Shown here: positions 1 to 6,362 of the stretch, piece by piece | Layout of the letters: every line of letters begins with the position of its first letter | Numbering within the stretch: the first letter of the stretch is position 1 | Assembly: GCA_016191795.1 (NCBI GenBank) | Contig: JACPVK010000432.1 | Coordinates: 1 to 8,516 of the forward strand | Length of the DNA: 8,516 bases | Source of the DNA: Gammaproteobacteria bacterium | GTDB lineage: Bacteria > Pseudomonadota > Gammaproteobacteria > SZUA-229 | Direction of reading: 5' to 3' | Position numbers and translations under genes: made by a program | The notes under the pieces: model-generated | Seen by the model: the letters and a program-made list of their open reading frames with translations, nothing else | Told to the model about the DNA's origin: nothing | Database searches by the model: none

Positions 1-1
1 C

Positions 2-64
2 ATGCATGACCAGTTTTTTTGTTGCAAGCAACATGCGCGCGACTGGACTCCACCAGACAAATGA
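2..64 (+). CDS. Possible 3' end of an upstream gene, partial
   Basis: The frame starting at position 2 is open from the window edge through 20 codons and stops at TGA 62-64, giving a tail that ends HARDWTPPDK. Its stop overlaps the proposed pilS start as ATGA (61-64), a common form of translational coupling. This would explain why pilS has no recognisable Shine-Dalgarno sequence. An open run of 20 codons is not rare by chance, and I do not recognise the peptide, so this is only a possibility. The true start would lie before the window. Confidence 0.3.
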   Translation: MHDQFFCCKQHARDWTPPDK

Positions 65-1677
65 GTGTACCAATCGAACAGAATGAGTTAGCCCCTGAAA
101 CAACATTCTGGCGTCCGTTACGTCATTTCAATCTATATCGCGCCACACTGGCGTTGAGCTTGCTGGTGTTGTTCCAGCAAAAAATCTTTCATGGGTTTCT
201 CAATCAGCCCGATCGTCAATTATTTCTGATTGTAAACATCGCCTTTCTCGCCAGCAGCCTGTTTTATCTTTACGCCGAATTTCACCGTAAACTGGCCTTC
301 ACCACCCAGGTCATTGCTGCCAATATCAGCGATATTTTGCTGATTGTTTTGCTGATGCATTTTTCCGGCGGCGTATCCAGTGGACTGGGTATGTTATTAA
401 TCGTCAACATCGCAGCTACCGGCACGTTCCTGCATCGGCGTGAATCGCATTTTTTTGCGGCACTGGCCAGTACCGGTGTACTCGTGGAACAAACCTATAA
501 CTTACTCAACAATATTGGCAATTCCAGTGATTATTCCAATGCCGGGATACTGGGCATGGTGTTTTTTGCCACCAGCCTGCTGGCATCGATACTAAGCAGA
601 CAATTACGCGAATCCACTGAACTGGCTGAAGCACGCGCCGCAGATTTGATCTCCCTGGAAAAACTCAATGACGACATTATCCAGAGTATGCGCACCGGCA
701 TTCTGGTAGTTGACGAAATCGGACGCATACGCCTCGCCAATGATTCAGCTGAAAGTTTACTCGGCAATATACCGATGCAAAACAACCCGCGACTGGCCGA
801 TGTACTACCTAACTTACAACAACGATATAACGAATGGCTGGCTGATCCGCGTATGCATCACAAACCAATTCGACAGCAGCAGGGATTGCCGGATATTCAG
901 CCAGGCTTTCGACCGCTGGATAATAATCAGGGCAATACGCTGATATTTCTCGAAGACGCAACCCAGTTAAACCAGCGCTTTCAACAAATGAAACTGGCAT
1001 CTCTGGGCCGGCTTACTGCCAGTATTGCCCATGAAATACGCAATCCGCTAAGCGCCATTAACCATGCCGCGCAATTACTGGGCGAGTCGGATATGAATAC
1101 CGCCGATAAGAAACTTACCCACATTATTAATACCCAGGTACAACGCCTGGATAAAATCATTCAAAATGTTTTACAGCTTTCACGCCAGGAACCCAGCCAG
1201 CTTGATATGATAGAATTATTACCCTGGCTGGAAAAATTTCGCGAAGAATTTTGCAGCGCACAGTCCCTAAACGACCAACAATTTGAAATCACGGCCACGC
1301 CGGCGGACATACGCATTTTATTTAACACCAGCTATTTGCATCAGGTATTAAATAACCTGTGCGGCAATGCGATTACTCACCACAACAAGGCGCTGGCCGA
1401 TATTCGTGTACGCCTGCATGCCTTCCACGATGAACAACACCAGCCTTGCATGGACATCATCGACAATGGACCCGGAGTAGCCAGCGATCTGGTAGAACAA
1501 ATCTTTGACCCTTTCTACACCACCAGCCCCAAAGGCACCGGGCTGGGATTATTCATCACCAAGGAAATTATTGAAAGCAACCGCGCCCGTATCCGGTATT
1601 TTCCGGTAACGGGCGGCGGCAGTTGTTTCAGGATTTATTTTCTGGAGGCGGCACCGACTGAACTGGCATTACATTAA
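61..1677 (+). CDS. pilS: PilS, membrane sensor histidine kinase of the type IV pilus system
   Basis: This is the inner-membrane sensor kinase that phosphorylates PilR and so controls pilA transcription. The 538-aa product is close to the usual PilS length (about 530). Hydrophobic segments at roughly residues 24-42, 52-72, 80-102, 103-120, 129-145 and 159-178 fit the multi-pass PilS membrane domain. A PAS-like sensor follows near residues 195-290 (RTGILVVDEIG from 211). The HisKA H-box ASIAHEIRNPL carries the predicted phospho-accepting His324. The ATPase domain shows an N-box at 431-437, DNGPGV from 468, FDPFYTT and GTGLGL at 492-497. Its N-box reads NNLCGNA, without the Glu seen in many kinases. 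ATG 61 was chosen over an in-frame TTG at 19 because the extra 14 residues look non-native and ATG 61 overlaps a possible upstream stop. In many relatives pilR follows directly; here a reversed gene intervenes and overlaps the last 50 bp. The family call is firm; the start is fairly sure. Confidence 0.93.
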   Translation: MSVPIEQNELAPETTFWRPLRHFNLYRATLALSLLVLFQQKIFHGFLNQPDRQLFLIVNIAFLASSLFYLYAEFHRKLAFTTQVIAANISDILLIVLLMHFSGGVSSGLGMLLIVNIAATGTFLHRRESHFFAALASTGVLVEQTYNLLNNIGNSSDYSNAGILGMVFFATSLLASILSRQLRESTELAEARAADLISLEKLNDDIIQSMRTGILVVDEIGRIRLANDSAESLLGNIPMQNNPRLADVLPNLQQRYNEWLADPRMHHKPIRQQQGLPDIQPGFRPLDNNQGNTLIFLEDATQLNQRFQQMKLASLGRLTASIAHEIRNPLSAINHAAQLLGESDMNTADKKLTHIINTQVQRLDKIIQNVLQLSRQEPSQLDMIELLPWLEKFREEFCSAQSLNDQQFEITATPADIRILFNTSYLHQVLNNLCGNAITHHNKALADIRVRLHAFHDEQHQPCMDIIDNGPGVASDLVEQIFDPFYTTSPKGTGLGLFITKEIIESNRARIRYFPVTGGGSCFRIYFLEAAPTELALH

Positions 1678-2404
1678 TAACAAACCCATCGTCGACACGA
1701 ACAGCAGCCCACGAAACAAATGTTCCGGCCATGATTTTGTAAAACGCCAGGCTGCTGGCATCTTCCTTAACCAGTACAGAATCAAGCCACTGATTGACAC
1801 CTGGTCCCTTCTCTCTGAGTGCATCCACCGTTAAGGGCAAGACACCGCTATACATCCCCCGTTCGGCGTACGGCCGATAGCGCCGGGACTGATACATCAA
1901 TTCCGGTACTTTACTATTGAACAGGTCGACCGTGTGCTGCTTCCATTCATCCTCTGACTGGGGACCGCGTACCGAGACCGGCACAGGCGGCTCATACCAG
2001 ACACGCCGCTTGATATCATCAGGCAGCTCTTCCAGATTAATATCACGCCCAGATACGGCATATAAGTTGTCACCAACAAATGCAAGAAACTGCGGCCGCA
2101 CACTGTAGGTCACATGCACCCCCCAGGCCAGGGCGCTTAACTGAAACGCCAGGATAATAGCCAGATCACGCGCCAGTTCTTTACGTGGCTTGGCGATATT
2201 GAACACGATAAATGTCAGCAGTGGACCCAGAACCAGGTCCACACCAATCAAAACCTTCACTACATCAAAGGTTGAAAACACGAGCTGGTACGGGACCATA
2301 TACCAAAAGCCGTAGACCAGCCATAAAAACACACCGATAACCAGTCCACTGCCCGCTAAATGTAACCCGGATGCTTTCAGACGAAACGACAAAGTACGAC
2401 TCAT
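1628..2404 (-). CDS. TfpX/TfpZ-family type IV pilin accessory membrane protein
   Basis: The 258-aa product resembles the TfpX/TfpZ/FimB-like accessory proteins, normally encoded beside pilin genes and reported to affect surface piliation and pilus dynamics. Visible family traits are an N-terminal RLKASGLHLA stretch leading into a first membrane helix (about residues 14-36), the signature GVDLVLGPLLT (54-64) inside a second helix, a KPRKEL..DLA segment and a third helix (about 81-101). A soluble part of about 150 residues follows, without catalytic motifs I can name. The ATG at 2404 has a strong ribosome site (AGGGGAG, 8 nt upstream). An in-frame ATG 18 codons earlier lacks one and adds an atypical N-terminus. 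The gene is transcribed opposite to everything else here. Its stop lies 50 bp inside the pilS 3' end, and it diverges from pilR across 74 bp. Its usual place is next to pilA, so its position between pilS and pilR is odd. I cannot decide between TfpX and TfpZ. Confidence 0.82.
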   Translation of the reverse strand: MSRTLSFRLKASGLHLAGSGLVIGVFLWLVYGFWYMVPYQLVFSTFDVVKVLIGVDLVLGPLLTFIVFNIAKPRKELARDLAIILAFQLSALAWGVHVTYSVRPQFLAFVGDNLYAVSGRDINLEELPDDIKRRVWYEPPVPVSVRGPQSEDEWKQHTVDLFNSKVPELMYQSRRYRPYAERGMYSGVLPLTVDALREKGPGVNQWLDSVLVKEDASSLAFYKIMAGTFVSWAAVRVDDGFVINVMPVQSVPPPENKS

Positions 2405-2478
2405 TGCGTCAACTCCCCTATAATCAATCTCAAACGTTGCGGTTAAACTAGAATGCAATTTATAGCAAAAAATCTCTC
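2405..2478. promoter_or_regulatory. Divergent intergenic region, putative pilR and accessory-gene promoters
   Basis: This 74-bp gap separates two divergent genes. Because the reversed gene cuts pilR off from pilS, pilR probably needs its own promoter here. On the plus strand a weak candidate is TTGCGG (2437-2442) with TTATAG (2460-2465) after 17 nt, which would leave a leader of only a few bases before ATG 2479. A perfect TATAAT occurs at 2419-2424 but has no -35 at the right distance. No convincing minus-strand promoter was found. pilR also lacks a clear Shine-Dalgarno sequence. Confidence 0.3.
2413..2419 (-). promoter_or_regulatory. Ribosome binding site of the TfpX/Z-like gene
   Basis: On the minus strand AGGGGAG lies 8 nt before the ATG at 2404. 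It fixes the start there rather than at the upstream in-frame ATG at 2458. Confidence 0.7.
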
Positions 2479-3825
2479 ATGACAGAAAAACGCGTACTCA
2501 TAGTGGATGATGAACCGGATATATGCGAACTGGCAGAAATTACGCTAAGTCGCATGGGCCTTGACCCTCGCTCTGCACATGATCTCGACAGTGCTCGCAA
2601 GCTTCTGGCCAGTGCTCACTTCGACTTATGTATAACAGACATGCAACTTCCCGATGGCAACGGTATAAGCCTGGTTGAACACATACAACAGTATTATGCA
2701 CAAACGCCTGTGGCCGTTATTACAGCGCATGGCAATATGGAATCGGCCGTTAGAGCTCTCAAGGCCGGCGCCTTTGATTTTGTTGCCAAACCCATAGACT
2801 TGCGGGTGTTACGCAATCTGGTGACATCCGCCATTAAGTTACCCGCCAGCGACCTTGAACAGCCGCTCGCAAAGAGTCGCTACAACTTGCTGGGTGACGC
2901 CCCCGTCATGCAGGAGCTGCGCAAAAAAATCACCAAACTGGCACGCAGCCAGGCTCCTGTCTTCATTCATGGTGAATCCGGCTGCGGCAAGGAGCTGGTG
3001 GCTCATCTGATACATGAACAGGGCGCCCGTAGTGACTACCCCTTCGTCCCGGTGAACTGCGGTGCGATTCCAGGTGAACTGATGGAGAGTGAATTCTTTG
3101 GTCACAAAAAAGGTAGCTTTACCGGCGCGACTACCGACAAGGATGGCCTGTTCCGCGCAGCTCACGGTGGCACCCTGTTTCTGGATGAGGTAGCCGACCT
3201 ACCTCTGGCCATGCAGGTTAAATTATTACGTGCCATCCAGGAAAAATCCGTGCGGCCGGTCGGCGAACATCATGAGCATCCAGTCGATGTACGCATACTT
3301 AGCGCCAGCCACAAAAATCTGAACGACCTGGTTGCGCAGGGAAAATTCCGCGAAGACCTGTTTTACCGCATTAACGTCATTGAACTGGACGTGCCCAGTT
3401 TACGAGATCGTTGCAGCGACATCCCGTTACTGGCGAACCACCTGCTGCAACAACTAGCTAAAAAATCCGCGCTGGAGCATACACCTGTCTTCACCAGCGA
3501 AGCCCTGGCTGCCTTATCCAGACATCACTTCGCAGGCAATGTACGTGAGCTGGAAAACATAATCGAACGGGCTTTGGCGCTGTCCGAAAACGACCTCATC
3601 AAACTCGAAGACCTGCATCTACCGGCACGAGGAATGGTTGAAGTTACGTCGCCTGCCACCGATCTCCCTGAATCCACGCAATTACTTAAACTGGAAGAGC
3701 AGGAGCGCCAAAGTATCATGCAGGCGCTTGAACAGAGCCGGTGGAATCGCACTGCAGCGGCAAAACTTCTCGGTATTACTTTAAGGCAGCTGAGATACAG
3801 GCTCGGCAAGCTGGACATTGAATAA
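2479..3825 (+). CDS. pilR: PilR, NtrC-family sigma-54-dependent response regulator
   Basis: This is the cytoplasmic activator that, once phosphorylated by PilS, binds upstream of pilA and uses ATP hydrolysis to open sigma-54 RNA polymerase complexes. The 448-aa product matches the usual PilR length (about 445). The receiver domain (1-120) has the acidic pair D10/D11, phospho-acceptor D54, T82 and K104. The AAA+ domain has Walker A GESGCGKE (165-172), the sigma-54 contact loop as GSFTGA (212-217; the commoner form is GAFTGA) and Walker B GTLFLDE (231-237). The C-terminus carries a Fis-type helix-turn-helix (about 420-447, NRTAAAKLLGITLRQLRYRL). A matching -24/-12 promoter lies before pilA within this window. 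The gene is separated from pilS by the reversed accessory gene, so the two are unlikely to share one simple operon. A distal NtrC-type regulator of another system is conceivable, but pilS and pilA as neighbours make PilR the best name. Confidence 0.94.
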   Translation: MTEKRVLIVDDEPDICELAEITLSRMGLDPRSAHDLDSARKLLASAHFDLCITDMQLPDGNGISLVEHIQQYYAQTPVAVITAHGNMESAVRALKAGAFDFVAKPIDLRVLRNLVTSAIKLPASDLEQPLAKSRYNLLGDAPVMQELRKKITKLARSQAPVFIHGESGCGKELVAHLIHEQGARSDYPFVPVNCGAIPGELMESEFFGHKKGSFTGATTDKDGLFRAAHGGTLFLDEVADLPLAMQVKLLRAIQEKSVRPVGEHHEHPVDVRILSASHKNLNDLVAQGKFREDLFYRINVIELDVPSLRDRCSDIPLLANHLLQQLAKKSALEHTPVFTSEALAALSRHHFAGNVRELENIIERALALSENDLIKLEDLHLPARGMVEVTSPATDLPESTQLLKLEEQERQSIMQALEQSRWNRTAAAKLLGITLRQLRYRLGKLDIE

Positions 3826-3954
3826 CCCTGTTCAACCCAATTCAGAATACCTGTTTAATAAAATGCTATACATATTTTTTGAGAATACTAATCAACACCC
3901 ATACCTGATTACACTACATAATTATATACAACACCCACAAACTGGAATGTTATT

Positions 3955-4287
3955 ATGAATTTATTCTTCTGGAAAAAAAACAGAATCATAGACGATTTTG
4001 CAATCAAGCTGGCAAACGAACTCTATAGCGCCATCACGCCTGACCAGGTAGCCCTATATTTTGCAAATAGCGAAAATAAAAAACAGAATGAAAAAATACA
4101 AAAGAAGCTTGATAACCAGATTAAGCTTTACGTTGTCTCGATAAAACAATTCAAAATTAAACACTCAATAGGCATATACGGCAAAGCTCGACTGCACCTT
4201 AAGTTTATGGAAAGGCTTAAGGAACTGGGTTACAACCAGGACATATCAAAACGCATTAATGAGCTGCTTTTAATAAGCACCCCATAG
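3955..4287 (+). CDS. Small basic protein of unknown function
   Basis: I do not recognise this 110-aa protein as a named family. It has no signal peptide, no membrane segment and no cysteine. It is rich in Lys, Asn and Ile and looks wholly helical. The N-terminus (FFWKKNRIIDDFAIKLANELYS) is amphipathic. A lysine-rich stretch at about 40-65 could form a short coiled coil. The block GIYGKARLHLKF...LKELGY (about 73-94) looks the most likely conserved core. ATG 3955 has a GGAA 7 nt upstream. The gene is much more A+T-rich than pilR (two sampled 60-base lines are about a third G+C). It lies 65 bp before the TPR-sulfotransferase on the same strand, so the two may be cotranscribed and functionally linked. 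No terminator is evident between them. A coding origin is supported by the start, the length and an uninterrupted frame. Confidence 0.72.
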   Translation: MNLFFWKKNRIIDDFAIKLANELYSAITPDQVALYFANSENKKQNEKIQKKLDNQIKLYVVSIKQFKIKHSIGIYGKARLHLKFMERLKELGYNQDISKRINELLLISTP

Positions 4288-4324
4288 GACATAGATTACT
4301 TAATAGAAAATATGTTTTTAAACA

Positions 4325-4349
4325 AGCCATAGAGCCGTAAAGAGCCATA
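4325..4349 (+). repeat. Three AGCCRTA repeats before the sulfotransferase start
   Basis: AGCCATA (4325-4331), AGCCGTA (4333-4339) and AGCCATA (4343-4349) lie in close succession just before the GTG start at 4353. The set overlaps the only plausible Shine-Dalgarno (AAAGAG, 4339-4344), so it could affect translation or bind a protein, or be chance. Confidence 0.35.
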
Positions 4350-4352
4350 CAC

Positions 4353-6122
4353 GTGAAATCAAATAAAAACAATGAATTGCATGACAAAATAGCAAGGGCG
4401 CTAGACCTCTTAAAACATGGCGAGACGGATGCCGCCAAACAGGTCATCACTGATTCGCCATTAGATCAAACAGGCGATCCAGCAAGCTTAATCAAGTTGG
4501 GAGAAATATCCTCCAAATTAGGGCTCCATTCACAAGCCCTTGGCTATATATCCCGAGCATCCGAATTAAAGCCCAATAACGCAGCATATATCTATGCGCT
4601 CGCCGAAGAGCAACTACAGGGCTGCACGCACGATGATGAATATCGCATCGCGAGAAGTAGCTGCATGACGCTTTTGCGCAAAGCCATTGCCACAGACAAT
4701 AAATATCTGGAACCTTACATAAAGCTGGCCAAGCTTGAAATTGACCTTAATAATTTCGACGCTGCAATAAAGTTACTCGAAAAAGCGCATTCGCTAAAAC
4801 CCGGCGATCTCAACATTCTATTCGACCTGACATACGCATTACGCCAGATAAACAGACACGACGACGCGCTGGGTTATACAAAAAAAATGATTCGCATCCA
4901 GCCTGATATTTCAGAACCTTATCAGACTCAGGGACGAATACTGATTGAACTGGGAAAAACCGAACAGGCAATGGCCAGCCTGGAAAAAGCCATTAAAATA
5001 AACAAGACTGCTGGCCCTGCCTACCTCGATCTATCGAGCATAAAAAAATTCACACCCGACGATTATCCTTTAATTCAAAGTATTGAAAACAACCTTCAAC
5101 TTGGCATGTCGGCACAACAGAGATCTTTGATTCATTTCAGCCTTGGCAAAATGTATGATGACTGCAAAAAACCAGACGAGGCTTTCGAGCACTACAGAAA
5201 AGGTAATTTATTAAGCAAGACATCAACCGACCCCCAGGCTGAACAGAAACTATTTAAAAAAATAAAAAAAAGCTACACAAAAAATATTATTGAAAAAATG
5301 AAAGGTACTGGTAGCTCATCTGACATACCTGTTTTTGTAATTGGTATGCCTCGCTCAGGCTCTACATTAATTGAACAAATCATATCATCGCATCCAGATG
5401 GTGCTGGTGCTGGCGAACTCCTTGAGATTGACAAAATTGACAATTCACTCGTCGCGCGCGACAGGCCAAACGACTACACTACGGAACTGAATAAAAACCT
5501 GTCCGCCGAAAACATCCGCAAGTATGCGGCGAACTACCTTGAAGCCTTACAAAGAAACAGAATGGAGGCTCGACGTATCGTAGACAAGATGCCTGATAAT
5601 TTTCTACACTTGGGATTAATCAATGTTTTATTCCCAAACGCCACCATCATACATTCCATTAGAAATCCGCTCGACACGTGTCTTTCATGTTATTTTCAGG
5701 CATTTCTCTTTCATCCCTGGTCCTGCGATTTGAAATGGATAGCCAATCGTTATCGTTTCTACAGAAAGGCCATGGATCACTGGAAAAATATTCTTCCGGA
5801 GGGGAAAATTATCGATGCCCACTATGAGCAATTAGTCGAGCATACCGATACCAGGACCCGTGAACTGATAGCGCATTGCGGTCTCGAATGGAGTGACAAG
5901 TGCCTGGAGTTCTACAAAGAGAAGCGCGCCATCAACACCGCCAGTATGTGGCAAGCTCGCCAGCCCATATACTCCAGTTCACGCAAGCGCTGGCATCGTT
6001 ATGCAAAACATCTGGCCGGGCTGGCCCAGGACCTGGCTGAGTATTTATTGGATGAAGACATTGCAGAGCTTGCCGACAAGGGTATAGCCATCAAAAAGAA
6101 GCCTGTATGGATCTGGTGGTAG
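4353..6122 (+). CDS. TPR-repeat sulfotransferase
   Basis: The 589-aa product joins N-terminal tetratricopeptide repeats to a C-terminal sulfotransferase (Sulfotransfer_3-like) domain that would move sulfate from PAPS to an acceptor. TPR units are visible near residues 48-80, 119-152, 153-186 and 187-220. The linker LGKMYDDCKKPDEAFEHYRKGN is typical of bacterial TPR-sulfotransferases. The 5'-phosphosulfate loop is FVIGMPRSGST (328-338), followed by SSHP and GAGEL (Glu355). Then come VDKMPDN (410-416) and the 3'-phosphate-type motif IRNPLDTCLS (436-445). No signal peptide or membrane helix is seen, so it is probably cytoplasmic. The start is GTG with AAAGAG 8 nt upstream; the next in-frame Met is about 100 residues in and would remove the first TPR. 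Sampled lines run from 35-40% G+C in the first two thirds to about 57% near the 3' end. Position directly before the pilA control region suggests a pilus-related acceptor (tyrosine, glycan or lipid), but the substrate cannot be read from sequence. Confidence 0.9.
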   Translation: MKSNKNNELHDKIARALDLLKHGETDAAKQVITDSPLDQTGDPASLIKLGEISSKLGLHSQALGYISRASELKPNNAAYIYALAEEQLQGCTHDDEYRIARSSCMTLLRKAIATDNKYLEPYIKLAKLEIDLNNFDAAIKLLEKAHSLKPGDLNILFDLTYALRQINRHDDALGYTKKMIRIQPDISEPYQTQGRILIELGKTEQAMASLEKAIKINKTAGPAYLDLSSIKKFTPDDYPLIQSIENNLQLGMSAQQRSLIHFSLGKMYDDCKKPDEAFEHYRKGNLLSKTSTDPQAEQKLFKKIKKSYTKNIIEKMKGTGSSSDIPVFVIGMPRSGSTLIEQIISSHPDGAGAGELLEIDKIDNSLVARDRPNDYTTELNKNLSAENIRKYAANYLEALQRNRMEARRIVDKMPDNFLHLGLINVLFPNATIIHSIRNPLDTCLSCYFQAFLFHPWSCDLKWIANRYRFYRKAMDHWKNILPEGKIIDAHYEQLVEHTDTRTRELIAHCGLEWSDKCLEFYKEKRAINTASMWQARQPIYSSSRKRWHRYAKHLAGLAQDLAEYLLDEDIAELADKGIAIKKKPVWIWW

Positions 6123-6132
6123 TCCTCAAAAT

Positions 6133-6230
6133 CCCAGACATTGTGAGTACGCCCAGACTGGAAACACGTCTGATTTAACCCAATTTGTCACAATCTGACA
6201 GTTTCAGCCGCCCATTCAATTACTGTGTCA
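6133..6230 (+). promoter_or_regulatory. Putative PilR upstream activating region
   Basis: PilR of Pseudomonas is known to bind several (C/G)TGTC-type repeats about 80-120 bp upstream of the pilA start. Here GTGTC occurs at 6225-6229. The inverted pair TGTCA (6186-6190) and TGACA (6196-6200) is separated by 5 nt. Further back, CCCAGAC occurs twice, 19 bp apart (6133-6139 and 6152-6158), with the complementary GTCTG at 6168-6172. Relative to a start expected near 6323, the 6186-6229 motifs sit at about -137 to -94. The spacing is right for an enhancer, but which motifs are real sites is inference. Confidence 0.45.
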
Positions 6231-6254
6231 CTGCTCTATTCGCAGAAATAATCC

Positions 6255-6267
6255 TAAATATTTGATA
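6255..6267 (-). promoter_or_regulatory. IHF binding site in the pilA control region
   Basis: Read on the minus strand the bases are TATCAAATATTTA, a full match to the IHF consensus WATCAANNNNTTR. It lies between the putative PilR sites and the -24/-12 promoter, at about -68 to -56. There a DNA bend would bring an enhancer-bound activator onto sigma-54 polymerase. The surrounding A+T-rich sequence also favours IHF, although short matches arise by chance in such DNA. Confidence 0.6.
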
Positions 6268-6296
6268 TTAAACGATAATTTCCTGTAAACAAAAGC

Positions 6297-6312
6297 TGGC
6301 ATGGCAACTGCT
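6297..6312 (+). promoter_or_regulatory. Sigma-54 (-24/-12) promoter of pilA
   Basis: TGGCATGGCAACTGCT matches the consensus TGGCACGNNNNTTGCW at all but two fixed positions. It keeps the essential GG (6298-6299) and GC (6310-6311) at the required spacing. The start of transcription would be near 6323, giving a leader of about 80 nt to pilA. PilR encoded in this window is the obvious activator. Confidence 0.88.
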
Positions 6313-6326
6313 TTACCATGTTCAGT

Positions 6327-6346
6327 CCTCAATGAGGCTTTTTTTT
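6327..6346 (+). other. Small hairpin with T tract in the pilA leader
   Basis: CCTC (6327-6330) and GAGG (6334-6337) can pair around a 3-nt loop, followed at once by C and eight T residues (6339-6346). It looks like a weak intrinsic terminator, but it lies just after the expected sigma-54 start, so it would form the very 5' end of the pilA mRNA. It could end readthrough from the sulfotransferase gene, protect the 5' end or attenuate pilA, or have no role. The stem is only 4 bp. Confidence 0.35.
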
Positions 6347-6353
6347 CAAGGTG

Positions 6354-6362
6354 TGCTATAAA
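6354..6362 (+). promoter_or_regulatory. Possible sigma-70 extended -10 upstream of pilA
   Basis: TGCTATAAA has the extended -10 form TGnTATAAT with one mismatch. There is no good -35, which extended -10 promoters can lack. Transcription would begin near 6369, downstream of the hairpin, and give a leader of about 35 nt. It could provide PilR-independent pilin expression; this is inference. Confidence 0.35.

Noticed and set aside
19..60. TTG start giving pilS 14 extra residues
   Set aside because: The added residues (LQATCARLDSTRQ) do not look like a native N-terminus, no ribosome site precedes it, and ATG 61 overlaps a possible upstream stop.
2419..2424. Perfect TATAAT as pilR promoter
   Set aside because: No -35 hexamer at 16-18 bp upstream, and the bases overlap the accessory gene ribosome site.
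2405..2458. Earlier ATG at 2458 for the TfpX/Z-like gene
   Set aside because: It lacks a ribosome site, while the ATG at 2404 has AGGGGAG 8 nt upstream and starts the family-like N-terminus MSRTLSFRLKASGLHLAG.
2839..3818. Minus-strand open frames at 2839-3165 and 3525-3818 within pilR
   Set aside because: They are antisense shadows of a gene with intact domains and show no family likeness or ribosome site.
6154..6172. CAGAC/GTCTG stem as terminator of the sulfotransferase gene
   Set aside because: A 5-bp stem with a 9-nt loop and no following T run is too weak; kept only as part of the repeat observation.
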